The translations under genes were made by a program, and so were the position numbers. A DNA stretch of 20,985 bases from Dentipellis sp. KUC8613 (Eukaryota > Basidiomycota > Agaricomycetes > Russulales > Hericiaceae), in NCBI GenBank assembly GCA_002286715.1, contig NSJX01000021.1, forward strand, positions 429,083 to 450,067. The letters run 5' to 3'. Under the pieces are notes generated by a model. The model was not told the origin of the DNA, did not search any database, and saw only the letters and a program-made list of their open reading frames with translations. Shown one piece after another: positions 1 to 9,895 of the stretch. Each line of letters starts with the position of its first letter. Position 1 is the first letter of the stretch.

Positions 1-650
1 CCTCCCTCGCGCCCGCCGCCCCTCGCCTCGCTTGCCCTCGCCGTCGCCGCCCTCGCCCTCGCTCGCGCTGTCGCCCTCGCCATCACCCGTCGCCCTCGCC
101 CTCGTCCCCGCCCGCGCCCTCGCCGTCCTCGCGCCGCCCCTCGCCTCGCTCGCGCTCGCCATCGCCGCCCCTCGCCGTCGCCGTCGCCGCCCCTCGCCCG
201 TTGCCCTCGCCCGTCACCCTCGCCCTCGCCCTCGTCCCGCCGTCGCTGTCGGCCTCGCTCGCCGTCGCTGAGAGGCGGCGTGAGAGGCGGCTCGTGCGCG
301 GAGCGACGCGAGAGGCGGCGCGGTGCGCGGAGCGGCATGGGCGTGAAGGGGCGCAAGGCGGCGTGGGCACGAGGCGGGGCGATGCGGTGCAGGCGGCGTT
401 CTGCGCGTTTCGGGTGCAGAAGGGCGGCGCGGGCGCGAGAGGGCGAGGGAGGGCGAGGGACGGCGTGGGCGAGGGGCGGCACGGGCGGGCGAGGGCGAGG
501 GCGAGTGAGGGCGCGGGCGAGGGCGAGGGCGAGTGAGGGCGCACGCGTGGGGCAAGGGCGAGAGCGAGGGCACGGGCGAGGGCGCGGGCGGGGACGAGGG
601 CGCCCGCACGCCCCTTTACGCCCGGACACCCTAGCGCGCCGTGCCCCCCT
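1..650. repeat. GC-rich hexamer-like repeat block with mirrored halves
   Basis: Positions 1-260 are dominated by degenerate CCCTCG/CCGTCG hexamers on the plus strand. Positions 420-600 are dominated by the complementary CGAGGG hexamers, with a mixed GC-rich centre (260-420). The two halves could pair as a very long imperfect hairpin. Several frames are open only because the sequence has almost no A or T and so no stop codons; the translations are Pro/Ala/Arg/Ser repeats with no domain. I treat the block as simple-sequence DNA, not genes. The left edge is cut by the window. Confidence 0.75.
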
Positions 651-999
651 GTATGATACTTGACTGCTGTAGCCCCATAATGTAGTTTCTATCATGTACA
701 TAGTATTTATTTCGTCCTCAGTGCAATAAAATAAATTTTATTTTATCATCACATGTCTGAGAGTAATAAAACAATAAATAATGACCAGCATAAGGCTTTA
801 TAATGAGGCATCTACTGGGGCTACGGTAGCTATAAGCTACTACGGGCTCACTTTTCGGGATCTACGGGCATCTACGGTAGCCTAAAAAAAAAGGTACCTT
901 ACGCAGCAGCCCTACGGCATCTTTTTGCGCTATTTGAGCTATAATAGATCAAAATTTGCTACAATATCTAAATATAGTACAATCCGCGTTTCCTGATGT
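651..999. other. AT-rich intergenic spacer
   Basis: There is no supported gene here. The stretch contains a near-palindromic AT tract around 724-748 and a cluster of short GCTAC/CTACGG/GTAGC words around 805-875 that can form small hairpins. Nothing marks it as transcribed. Confidence 0.5.
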
Positions 1000-1139
1000 A
1001 GCTGGGGGGGGATATTTCATGTTCATTATTACTTGGGTATATAATAAAATCAAGAACTCATTAGTATTGGCTGAGACAAAATAACCCCCTTGGCTGAATC
1101 AGATCCTGCCGCACATGTGACGGCCCACTCCCAACTAGT
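1000..1139 (-). mobile_element. Truncated MITE-like copy (inverted relative to 18749-18889)
   Basis: Aligned by eye, this 140-bp segment matches the reverse complement of 18749-18889 with roughly a dozen differences (about 90% identity). It includes the terminal CTAGTTGGGAGTGGG-type sequence, which here reads CCCACTCCCAACTAG at its right end. The right-hand copy has a second terminal arm (18890-18924) that is absent here, so this copy is truncated at its left end. It has no coding capacity. It is probably a non-autonomous element; the superfamily is not assigned. Confidence 0.75.
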
Positions 1140-1289
1140 GCTATGGTGTCTACATGAACAACATAGTCATGACTACAAATTTTTGATTTACTGATTTTCA
1201 TGGTTGTTGAGGTACAGCACAAGTAAAAAGAAGGCCCATAATAGTATTATAGTATTAAATGTACATGATTTTGCAGGGATGACACAAGT

Positions 1290-2470
1290 GCAAGGGTGCA
1301 AGGCTGCAACCGGCATGAGGGCACAACACCGCGACCGTCGCGACGGCGCGACGGCACGACGTGCGGGATAAGAGCACGACACACAGGATGGGGCGAGGCC
1401 GCGACGGGGGCGCGACAAGGGCACGAGGGTGCAACGGGTGCGCGGGGGCCGAGAGGGGCGCGAAGGCCACGACGGCACAACGGGCGCGACGGCGCGACGC
1501 GTGGGACGGGGGCGCGACGTGCAGGATGGGGGCACGACGCGCAGGACGGGGGCGACGGGGCGACGGGCGCGCGATGCGCAGGACGAGGGCGCGAAGGGCG
1601 CGACGGGGGTGCGACGGTGCGACGGGCGCGCGACGGCGAGACACGTGGAACGGGCGCGCGAAGGGCGCGCGACGAGCGGGAAGGGGGCGGGACGGGCGCG
1701 CGAAGGGCGGGACGGAGGCGCGAAGGGCGGGACGGGGGTGCGACGCCGCGACGTGCGGGATTGGGGCGCGACGCGCAGGACGGGGGCGACGGGGCGACGG
1801 GCGCGCGACGCGCAGGACGAGGGCGCGAAGGGCGCGACGAGGGCGCGACGGGCACGACGAGGGCGCGACGGGGGCGCGACGAGGGCGCGACGGGGGCGCG
1901 ACGGGCGGGAAACGGGCGCGACGGGCGGGAAACGGGCGCGACGGGCGGGAAACGGGCGCGACGGGCGCGACGGGGGTGCAACGCCGCGACGTGCGGGATT
2001 GGGACGCGACGCGCAGGACGGGGGCGACGCCGCGACGGGCGCGCGACGCGCAGGACGAGGGCGCGACGGGCGCGCGACAAGGGTGCGAGGGAGCGACGGG
2101 CGGCGAGGGCCGAGGGGGCGCGAAAGCGCGACGGCACAACGGGCGCGAGCGCACGACAAGCGCGACGCCGCGACGGCTGCGCGAGGGGCGCGACGCGACG
2201 GCTGCGCGAGAGGCGAGAGGGGCGCGAGGGCGGCGACAGTGCGAAGAGGGCGCGAGAGGCGAGAAGGCATACGGGCACGGCGGCACGAGAGAGGACGCGC
2301 GGGCCCACGGGCGCGACGCGACGCGACGAAGGTGTGACGAGGAGGGCACGGTGAGGGTGCGAGACCTGCACGAGATCGGCCGGGCCAGATGGCACGAAGA
2401 GAACGCGAGGGACGCGCGGGCATGCGGGCGCGGACACGGCGCGACGAAGGGCGTGGCATCGGGGTCACGG
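1290..2470. repeat. GC-rich minisatellite block with higher-order repeats
   Basis: This is a strand-asymmetric block, G-rich on the plus strand, built from GCGCGACGGG-like units. Larger near-copies recur every 235 bp or so: the word GCAGGACGGGGGCGAC appears at about 1541, 1775 and 2013 in similar surroundings. Inside it a 20-bp unit, acgggcgggaaacgggcgcg, is repeated three times without change at 1901, 1921 and 1941. Long open frames on both strands encode only Arg/Gly/Ala or Pro/Ala/Arg/Ser repeats and reflect the lack of A/T-containing stop codons. No start context, introns or domains support coding. Confidence 0.8.
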
Positions 2471-3780
2471 ATGGGCGTCGTCGTCAGTTATCGCGCATGC
2501 TGCGAGATCCTAAGGGCTACGTACCTGCTATTCCCTCGCCGTCTCCATGGCGATCTCGTCGTCGTCGACATCTGCGTGCGTGCGTGCGCGCTGGCGGCCG
2601 ATGGGGTACTTGGGTGCGTGCGCCTTCAGCGAAGGAGGAAGGGAGAGAGGGATAGAGAGAGAGAGAAGTGCGAGGAATGTTGAAGCCACTGCGTCGGGAG
2701 TTGCCGGCCGCCGACGACTCCAATTCGAAAGACGCAGATTGCGAGCGAAATAAACCCATTAAAATATAGAATAAAATAAGGGTAGCAGATAACTGCTTTA
2801 GAACTTCTCATGTTGAAAGAGGAGGAAATCTGACTCGAGCATCCCTCATATATTATCGATAGGTGCCTGGATTCCTGTCAGTTTCCAATCCGCCACATTT
2901 GGACGGCGCGACTTGTGCTGCAAGTCTAGTGCCTGCCGCATCTCATGCACAAAGACATGAGTATTCACCCTAGCTACATGAAATTTGGCGTACATATATA
3001 AGAAACGGTTTCCTACATGCTCCAATATTTTCGTACATTTTGAATTAATCTTCCGGCCTGTGTATTCGAATACATATGGACTTGACGCGCGCTTTGGTCC
3101 GTGCGTGGGAAAGCTGGGTCAGCGCGTTGACATCCAACGCGCGTCGTTCTTCTTCCTTCTTTCCCTCATCCCACACCCCTCTCCGCCTTCCACTTTCCTC
3201 TCTCCTCCCCTCTCCTCTCCTCTCGTCTTCTCTCTAGCCGTGCCGTATCTCAGTAAGTCTTTCACCTCGCATATTTACTACTGACAACGAGTCTATTAGC
3301 AGTGCTACGTGGCATCTTGGGTGTCGCCGCGCCCCTGCGGCTGCCCACCCTTCTTGCGCTGTCGCGCTGTCCTCGCGCCGCCACGCCTGTTCCGCGCGCT
3401 CTCCCCCGCACCTCCTCGCATCCTCCCATCTGCGCCTCTTCGAGCCGTCGTCGACCCCGTATAACGCCTGCACGCGCTCTGCGTGCTCGTCTTGCGTCGC
3501 CGTGTCCTCGTCACGGCGCTCTCATGCTCGCGCTCCCTCATCATGCCCTTCTCGCGCTGCCGCCCCAGTCTTTCGTAGTCGCACCATCGTCCCGCGTGTG
3601 CGCGCTCGTAATATTCTTCCGCTCATCCGCACCTGCATCTTCATATTAGTGCCTGGGCTCCTCCGTTGTGTTCTTGTTCTAGGTATGCACTTCACTTCAT
3701 GGGTTCTAACATTCTTTTCTGTTATGTTCATACCTTTCATCTTGGTGAGTCTCTTTATCCCTCTCCACTTCTTTCTCTAA
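2471..3780. other. Intergenic stretch without a convincing gene
   Basis: It holds a TGCG microsatellite (2573-2590), a purine-rich tract (2630-2670) and a long CT-rich tract (about 3150-3238). The CT tract is followed by a plausible intron: donor CAGTAAGT near 3253 and acceptor TTAG near 3299. CT-rich tracts often precede transcription starts in fungi, so a transcript starting near 3240 is possible. The downstream open frame (3302-3649) has no recognisable domain and is compositionally biased (Arg/Ala/Pro/Ser). No coding feature is called. Confidence 0.4.
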
Positions 3781-4043
3781 CTGTACTGTCTATTAGATGT
3801 CTTGTTGTTTCTATCTGAATGGTATGCAGTCTTTCTCATCTTAGGAGGTTTCATTGATATTCACATGAACTCCACAGACTACTTTTGCTATGTTGAGATA
3901 CAGTTATTGGTCTATCATGCTTGGGCTGTAGTCTAGCTGTTGTGTGTATCTAGTACAGCATTTAATAAAATGGGTTTTAATCTTCCTATTGTTTGGATCT
4001 GAGGTCATAGAAGGATCACATATGCCAGCTAGATGTGATGCAT
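3781..4043. other. AT-rich non-coding spacer
   Basis: I see no gene, RNA or clear repeat here. It leads directly into the 29-bp repeats. Confidence 0.4.
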
Positions 4044-4101
4044 AGTTGTTGGGGTCATTGTGTTGTATACACAGTTGTTGGGGTTATTGTATGGTATACA
4101 T
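4044..4101 (+). repeat. 29-bp tandem repeat, two copies
   Basis: Two adjacent 29-bp units both start AGTTGTTGGGG (at 4044 and 4073) and end in GTATACA-like sequence, with about four differences. The region is non-coding. Confidence 0.75.
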
Positions 4102-4160
4102 AGGACATATAGTGTATGAAGCTTGTTGAACACCTAAAGCAATCATAGTCTAACACATTG

Positions 4161-4276
4161 TTCCATAGCTACCATAGCAATGTCCTCTATTTCATAGCCA
4201 CCATAGCAATGTACCCTATTCCATAGCAGCCATAGCAAGGTACTCCATCCCATAGCACTTCATAGCACTATCATAG
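4161..4276 (+). repeat. 29-bp tandem repeat rich in CCATAGC, about four copies
   Basis: Units at 4161, 4190, 4219 and a partial one at 4248 share the plan TTCCATAGC-N3-CATAGCAA. An inverted piece of the unit lies at 4312-4325 and can pair with 4200-4213. The flanking TACATTGCT (4312-4320) and AGCAATGTA (4361-4369) are perfect inverted 9-mers. The whole has a foldback character. No gene overlaps it. Confidence 0.7.
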
Positions 4277-4376
4277 CAGTAGGTGGTACTTCTATAGCAT
4301 ATCAACAATTCTACATTGCTATGGCTCTTTATAAGCTATGGATGCTATGCGGTTCTATGGAGCAATGTATTTTTTT

Positions 4377-4754
4377 TCAGATGTTCCGCTTCACCATCTC
4401 CTTGCTCGGAGGACTATCCCAGTCGGATATGACGCGCTTGGGTGATGGAGCAGACGGCGGAGACAAATGTGCTTTGTCCGCCGGCGTCTCTTCCTCGCGA
4501 GTGCGGTTGTTGCTCGTCTTGGGCTCGGGCTTCGAGCCCTTCTGATCACCTTTCGTCTCGGCGGGCGTCGACGGGCCAGCGATAGGCTCAGCAGACGGCG
4601 CAGCCTTGGAAGTACGCCGCTTCGACGCTGTTGGCGCTTTCCCTTCCGGTGCGGCCTTCGCCTTTGGCGACTTGGGGGTCTGCGGCGACGCGGCGGTGAC
4701 AGAAGGCGTGCTCGCCTGATGAGTGAGAGTCGAGACGGATTGATGCCGGTGAGG
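4377..4754 (-). pseudogene. Orphan 3' exon of a Lys/Pro/Ala-rich protein
   Basis: On the minus strand one frame, read from a possible splice acceptor (CCGGTAG, exon start 4754) to a TGA at 4377-4379, gives 125 residues. They are rich in Ala, Pro, Ser, Thr and Lys (for example TPKSPKAKAAPEGK) and end with RVISDWDSPPSKEMVKRNI. The composition looks like a disordered protein tail, and the last 20 residues look more constrained. An ATG at 4765 is in a different frame. No convincing upstream exon was found between 4770 and 5000. It is therefore either the last exon of a gene I cannot complete or a gene remnant. Function is unknown. Confidence 0.35.
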
Positions 4755-5017
4755 CTACCGGACATGATACGGGAGAGGACGTTGTCGTGATGAAGGAAGA
4801 ACTAAATCTAATGCCGATGGATGAATATCCTAGGGACTTCTCGTCATCTTGTCACTGGAGGCAACTCGCTCCCTTCGGAATTCAGGTTCATCACAATCTC
4901 CCTAATGAAGAACAACACCATTCAATAGATGTGTCAGTCAACTCTATGCTCTAGATCAATTTCGTTCGTATTTTATTTTCAGACATCACTGTGTAATTCA
5001 CGAATAAACAGTACATA

Positions 5018-6039
5018 TTACAGATTTTCAGGCTCCTGCCGGATAAGCTCGATTGCAGTAAGTACTTCCTCTAACATTTCTTCATGTAGTACCTTCAAAG
5101 CTTCGAGATTATGAAGCTCCTCCTCGTTCCGCATGTTTATCTCCATCTCATCGATGAGGGTCTTCGATTGCGCCAGTAGAGCGGACGCAGTATGCGCAGT
5201 TGAGGAGGACGACGACGCCACCATTGATGCTGAAGTCGGTGCCGCGCTCCTTCCTGAAATTGAGCCATGGGTCAATGCCACAGTTTATGAATGATGCAGT
5301 TGCTTACCGACAGATTTATCTTTCAATTGAGCTTTGCCTGTGTTGGAATTCGAAGGGTGGGCCGTGGAATTGGGTGAGCTTGGTTTGGTGAGGGCTTCGG
5401 CGTCGGAGTCGACGTCTGAAAAGACGTCGAAAGGAGCTTCACTCCGTCCGGATGCGGGCGCATCGTTGCTGCCGTCGCTATTCTCCCGAGCGTCGTTACT
5501 GGACTGGACATCCGAAAAGACGTTGAAGTCGCCTGCGTTCTGGTCAGTCTCATTTTGAATAGCCATGGCTCCGTCTTCGGCGTTCGAATCAACGTCGGAG
5601 AAAACGCTGTAAGCGTGTTCTTGCAGGTGTGGAACTAAGATGAGAGAGACATTATCAGCCTTGTCAGGGTAGATCAGCCGTTGAAGACGAGCGGACATTA
5701 CCTTCTCCGCCAGAAGGGGCGGCGGACTCAATGCTGACATCTGAAAAGATGTCAAAATCATTGTCCTAGAGGTCGACAGTGGGCTCACGATGTGAAGAGG
5801 AAAGGAGTTTCTTACGACTCACCGTAGCTCCCGGCACGCGAACGTCTGCAGTCACTCAGGCACTTGGGCCGGCGTCCGGTTCGCGGTACATGAAGTCGAG
5901 GGGGTTGACTTCTGGTGACAACGCCATATCTTCCTCAGAGGACGACAAATGCCCTTCTTGCCTCATGTTAGCATTGACTCGAAGACACTGGTAAAGTCTC
6001 ACCCATATCACCTCCATACTCAGCGAAGCTGTCCTTCAT
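5018..6039 (-). pseudogene. FSDV-repeat acidic protein gene, interrupted by an in-frame TGA
   Basis: Five exons (6003-6039, 5823-5956, 5702-5765, 5308-5634, 5018-5253) join with clean GT/AG introns of 46, 57, 67 and 54 bp. The sum is 798 nt, 266 codons including the stop. The frame holds across all junctions, but one TGA (5856-5858) lies inside exon 2. Four copies of a short motif recur: DFDIFSDVS, AYSVFSDVDS, DFNVFSDVQS and PFDVFSDVDS, in a Ser/Asp/Asn-rich acidic background. The C-terminus (about 60 residues, from TLIDEMEIN onward) looks like an amphipathic helix or coiled coil. The start at 6039 is tentative. Peptides upstream (6040-6313, for example YLFHYNPDFKQW) look protein-like but could not be joined. 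I do not recognise the family. It may be a pseudogene, or two genes. Confidence 0.5.
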
Positions 6040-6241
6040 AGCTGTTCCATGGATCAGCCCATCTCGTCGAGCAATCAAGATGATCACCCAAGCTCACTGT
6101 GGTCTATTTCCTCTACTGGGGCACTCTGGCTGTCCTCGCCCCTTGTTGTTGCTTTTTTCCTCTGTTGGTATTTCCTCTTGCCCATTGTTTGAAGTCCGGG
6201 TTGTAGTGGAATAGGTAGGAGGACTCTGGATCATTGTGCGT

Positions 6242-6278
6242 CCGCGCGTCACACCATGATTGCGTAATTGACGCGCGG
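6242..6278. promoter_or_regulatory. CG-rich palindrome upstream of the zinc-cluster gene
   Basis: CCGCGCGTCA (6242-6251) and TGACGCGCGG (6269-6278) are perfect 10-bp inverted arms around a 17-bp spacer, 130-166 bp upstream of the ATG at 6408. A CACGTG box lies close by near 6289. Zinc-cluster regulators commonly bind inverted CCG/CGG triplets, so autoregulation is possible but only inferred. If the minus-strand neighbour extends to 6313, this site would lie in its 5' part. Confidence 0.35.
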
Positions 6279-6407
6279 TCACATGCCCACGTGCGTCTGC
6301 GCGACTTAGCCACACGCGGCGAACTTTGCTCTTGTGCACAACCACCAGCATCAACTCTGCCCTTGATCCTTTCTACTCCTTCGCTACCCCCGTCTTCTCA
6401 CATCTTC

Positions 6408-9400
6408 ATGGCCTCTCTGGCGACTCTCTCTTCGATGTCCGTGGCTGACACGGCTTCAAAAGTCCACGTCGCAAATGCTCGACTTGCGGCCGCGCTGACG
6501 GCCTTCACGAAGCTCAAGAATCCGAACATTGCATGGTGGAGAGAAGCGATCTCCAATGAAGTGGTATGTTTTGCTCTGTATTCAACCTTTTTGATGACCT
6601 CACGTCTTCCCAGAAGGACGTTCGTGAAGCATTCGCCGTGCTGCGTCACGCCGGGGCGCAAATGCCTCTCCTGCTGACCCGAACAGGCGTGGCATATCGC
6701 TCGGGAGTCGATAGCGTCGACCTTGCTGCCCTTGTCGTACGCGGGAAGGTGAAACTGGATGCTGAGGATGGAGCAGGCGGGTTTGGACAAGATCTGGTGG
6801 GCTCAGATCGTCAGTGGTGGGAAACTCAAGGTGCGCTGCTTCACTCTACAGTACAGCTTTTAGCTCACAAGTTTAATAGGAGATACCGTGGGTCAGGGAG
6901 CTCTGGGGCCCGTACCTCCGGTTTCTGTAGCCGCTCCCTCGACTTCCGCAGTTCTGGCGGGGCCCACTCCCCTCTCTGCCGCTCCTTCGCAACCCCTTCC
7001 TCAATCCTCGGCTCCCCAGAAGACGGATCCAGCGTCTGCCGCTCAACCCGCGACTCCGCGCCCCGCTCCTCAGCCTTCTGCACCTCCGCGCTCTGCTCCA
7101 CCACGCCCTTCCGCTCCGCACCTTGTCCCCCCACCACCTGCGGCATCAAGCCCTGCTAGCGGCATATCGGGAGCTCGCCACACTAGAAGCCAGTCCGCTG
7201 GCAACAAGCCGCCCGTTGGGTCTCCAAAGACGAAGAAGAAGTCGGCGCGGCAAGCTTCGGAAGATCTGGAATGGGAGCTCGCTGTAAGTGTTCTCCGCAT
7301 GCAGCTGGCCCGTTGCTAACGAACATCTAGGAATACAAGTGCATGCCTTGCTTGCATGTGCAGGCGTTCTCGAGCGCTCCCGTCGAGTGCATGGTCCGCG
7401 TCGCCCCAAGCAAGAACCAACGTGCCAAGTCCTGCAAAAGGTGTGCTCACCGAAAAGAGCGATGCGAACCCGTCACCGGAAGGGCTCGCGTTGATGCGTG
7501 ACAAGATACGACGCAGGTGAAAGAGGGAGATAAGGAGGCCACTGAAGGCGACGAGGGTGCGCAGGAGGACGGAAGGGATGCAGACGAAGGGGAGTCCGAG
7601 CTGGAGGAGGTCGACGAACTGGAAGAGGATGAGGAGAGTGGGGCGGAAAAGGGCAAAGGGAATGTCAAGGGCGCCGGGAGGAAGAAGGGAACGGAGTCGG
7701 GGAAAAGGAAGACGCGCAGAAAGGTGGCCGTGCAGGCGGAGGACAAGACAAAAGAGAAGGGACGGGGTCGAGGTAAAGGGAAGGGCCGTGCGGCTCCACC
7801 TGCCCCCGCTATGCGCAGATACTCTACGAGGGGTGTAAAGCGTAAGTCATTAAGTCATTTATTCCACTCTTGTTCTAACCAAACCGTTAGGCGCTGCACC
7901 AGAAGAGGCCGATAGCGGCGAAGAAGACGAGAGCGCGAGGACCAAAGACGCAAAGGTTGGCCCGCCGAAGAAGAAGTCGAAGGGTCCTGGTAAGTGACAT
8001 CTCTAGCTTTTTATTACTTCCTATTTACTTTTGTGTCTTGCTACTAGCATCCACACCCTCTAGCTCTCCAAACATTGTCTCAAGACAGCCGGAAGCACAA
8101 CAGCCCCCGCCTCCAGCGTCTCAACAACCAATTCCGACGCCGCCGCCAATGTCAACACCCGTGCCCATGCCGCCGCCTGCTCCGAAGCCGACTCCGCTGC
8201 CTGTGCCCGTGCCGACGCCGCCTGTGCCCACGCCGACTCCGCTGCCTGCGCCCATGTCGATGCCGCTGCCTGCGCCGATGCCGACGCCGACGCCTGCGCC
8301 CATGTCGACTCCGCCGCCTGTGCCCATGTCGACTCCGCCGCCTGTGCCCACGTCGACTCCGCCGCCAGCGCCCACGTCGACTCCGCCGCCAGCGCCCATG
8401 TCGACTCCGCCGCCAGTGCCCACGTCGACTCCGCCGCCAGCGCTAGCGGTGGTGACCTTGCCTATGCCGACCACAGCGTCTATGCGTGCGTCAGTAGGGG
8501 CGCCGCAGCCGCCAGTGACGCTGCTACCACTGGCGACGCCCGTTATCGTGCCCATGTCGCTTCCGACTCCGCAGGATCCCAGCTCTCCGCCGCAAAGGAC
8601 CCAATCGCCAGAAGAATTGACGGAGATCATCATTGAGGACAGGCGGCATGCAGGAAGAACTCCGAAGACACTGGAGGCCTCCAGAACAATGCTGCCATAC
8701 CAGTCTCGAATCCGCTCTGCCCGATCTCGCTCTCCCAGCATCGCCAGCACCAGCCACTGGTCACAAACGGCGGCACGCGACAACCTCTCGTTCGCCGAGA
8801 GGCTCCAGCTCCTCGAAGAGGCGGCCCACCGGGATCGGACAACCGTCCAATCTCTCGTCCACCAGGTGCAATGCTACAGGGACGAAATCATGGAGATGGA
8901 GGACACTCAAAATGCCCTCATTGCCGACTACGAAGCACACAAGGCAGACTTCCAGACGAACGACATGAACATCTGGGCCCGCATGTCCGAGATACACCGA
9001 GCGACAACCCGCACCGGCCGCGAACTTCAACAGTTCGAGGATCGTCTCAGACATGTCGAGAGCACACAGGAAGAAGCCGGAGTCTTTGTGGGAGGAAGCC
9101 AAGCGAACCAGTGGAGCCACAGGGACCGCGACGCAGGCAGCATCTCCGAAGGCCTCTACCAGGTGTGCATGGAGTCTCCGGCGAGCGAAGCCCAGCGACT
9201 CGCGCAAGCCGACGTGGCCATGGAGTCGCTGGTTGGCACCGGCCCCACTCGCAAAGGTCAAGTCTTCAGCCCCCTTATCGACCTCACTACCCCTCCCCAG
9301 ATTCCAACAGATGCCCAAAGCATCATACCACCGGATGAAGTGTATAAGCGGGTCGTCCTCGGAGAGGATGTTGCGATGTTGGCAGAGGGAGACGCGGGGA

Positions 9401-9456
9401 GCTCGAGCATGGTGCTCGAGCACCAACATGGTATGGATATTATGGGAGAGCAGTAA
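6408..9456 (+). CDS. Zinc-cluster, proline-rich, coiled-coil protein (916 aa)
   Basis: Seven exons (6408-6563, 6614-6830, 6880-7283, 7331-7471, 7517-7841, 7891-7989, 8048-9456) with introns of 45-58 bp total 2751 nt, giving 916 aa and a TAA stop. Order of parts: an N-terminal helical region (1-125); an Ala/Pro-rich linker; a six-cysteine cluster at C263, C266, C279, C294, C297, C304 whose end (SCKRCAHRKERCE) resembles fungal Zn(II)2Cys6-type DNA-binding modules; an acidic stretch (about 310-345); a Lys/Arg/Gly-rich stretch (about 346-410); a repeat of about 110 residues built on STPPPxP (467-579); and a predicted coiled coil (about 696-788). This plan suggests a nuclear DNA- or chromatin-binding protein that dimerises. 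The donor of intron 4 (GTCACC) is weak. Similar proteins are common in repeat-rich regions of Agaricomycete genomes; target and role are unknown. Confidence 0.75.
8141..8450 (+). repeat. In-gene proline repeat (STPPPxP units)
   Basis: Inside exon 7 of the zinc-cluster gene, 21-bp units such as CCCATGTCGACTCCGCCGCCT repeat with small changes, most regularly between about 8297 and 8440. They encode seven-residue P-M/T-S-T-P-P-P units. The frame is preserved throughout, which fits an expressed but length-variable linker. Confidence 0.75.
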
Positions 9457-9895
9457 AGATGAATTATTCCCCAACAGCATCTATTACATCTAGTTTCTTG
9501 CTTTTCCCTATGCTTTTTTGCTGGACTTCTTGACATTTTTCTTGCTACAATCTTGTCTTTACCTTACAGCTTGCTTAGAATAATAGAATCTCAAAATGTG
9601 TGCATTCATCAGTCTGATTCAACTGGATAGAATTTATAATGCAACTTTTTCTCCCAAGGAATAGTTCCAATGCAAACCAAACTCTATCAAATGGCAGGCA
9701 TTCCACTTAAAGCCACCAAGATCAGGGGACTTGGAGACTTGACACAGTGAGATACATAGCATGCTCTTCTTTCCATCGAACACGACGCGCGCGCGGAATG
9801 CCGAAGGAGGCAGGATAATCCAGTGACGATTGCAGACAGGTGATCACGTAGCTGGGCGTGCGCTAAAGTCACTCCGGAGAACACATATGAGCTAC
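9457..9895. other. Intergenic: 3' flank of the zinc-cluster gene
   Basis: The first 140 bp are T-rich and likely hold the 3' UTR; AATAATAGAA near 9579 is a possible polyadenylation signal region. No gene follows. GGAATGCCGAAGG near 9795 is an inverted version of the core found in the adjacent 31-bp array. Confidence 0.45.

Noticed and set aside
1..260. CCCTCG hexamers as a telomere
   Set aside because: The unit is degenerate, switches strand within the block and is followed by unique sequence; the usual fungal TTAGGG repeat is absent.
1188..2683. Open frames of 300-440 codons on both strands in the left GC-rich block
   Set aside because: Same cause: low-complexity repeats open in several overlapping frames, no domain, no sensible start.
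3302..3649. 115-codon open frame as a gene
   Set aside because: Its composition is biased, there is no domain, and overlapping frames on the other strand are equally open.
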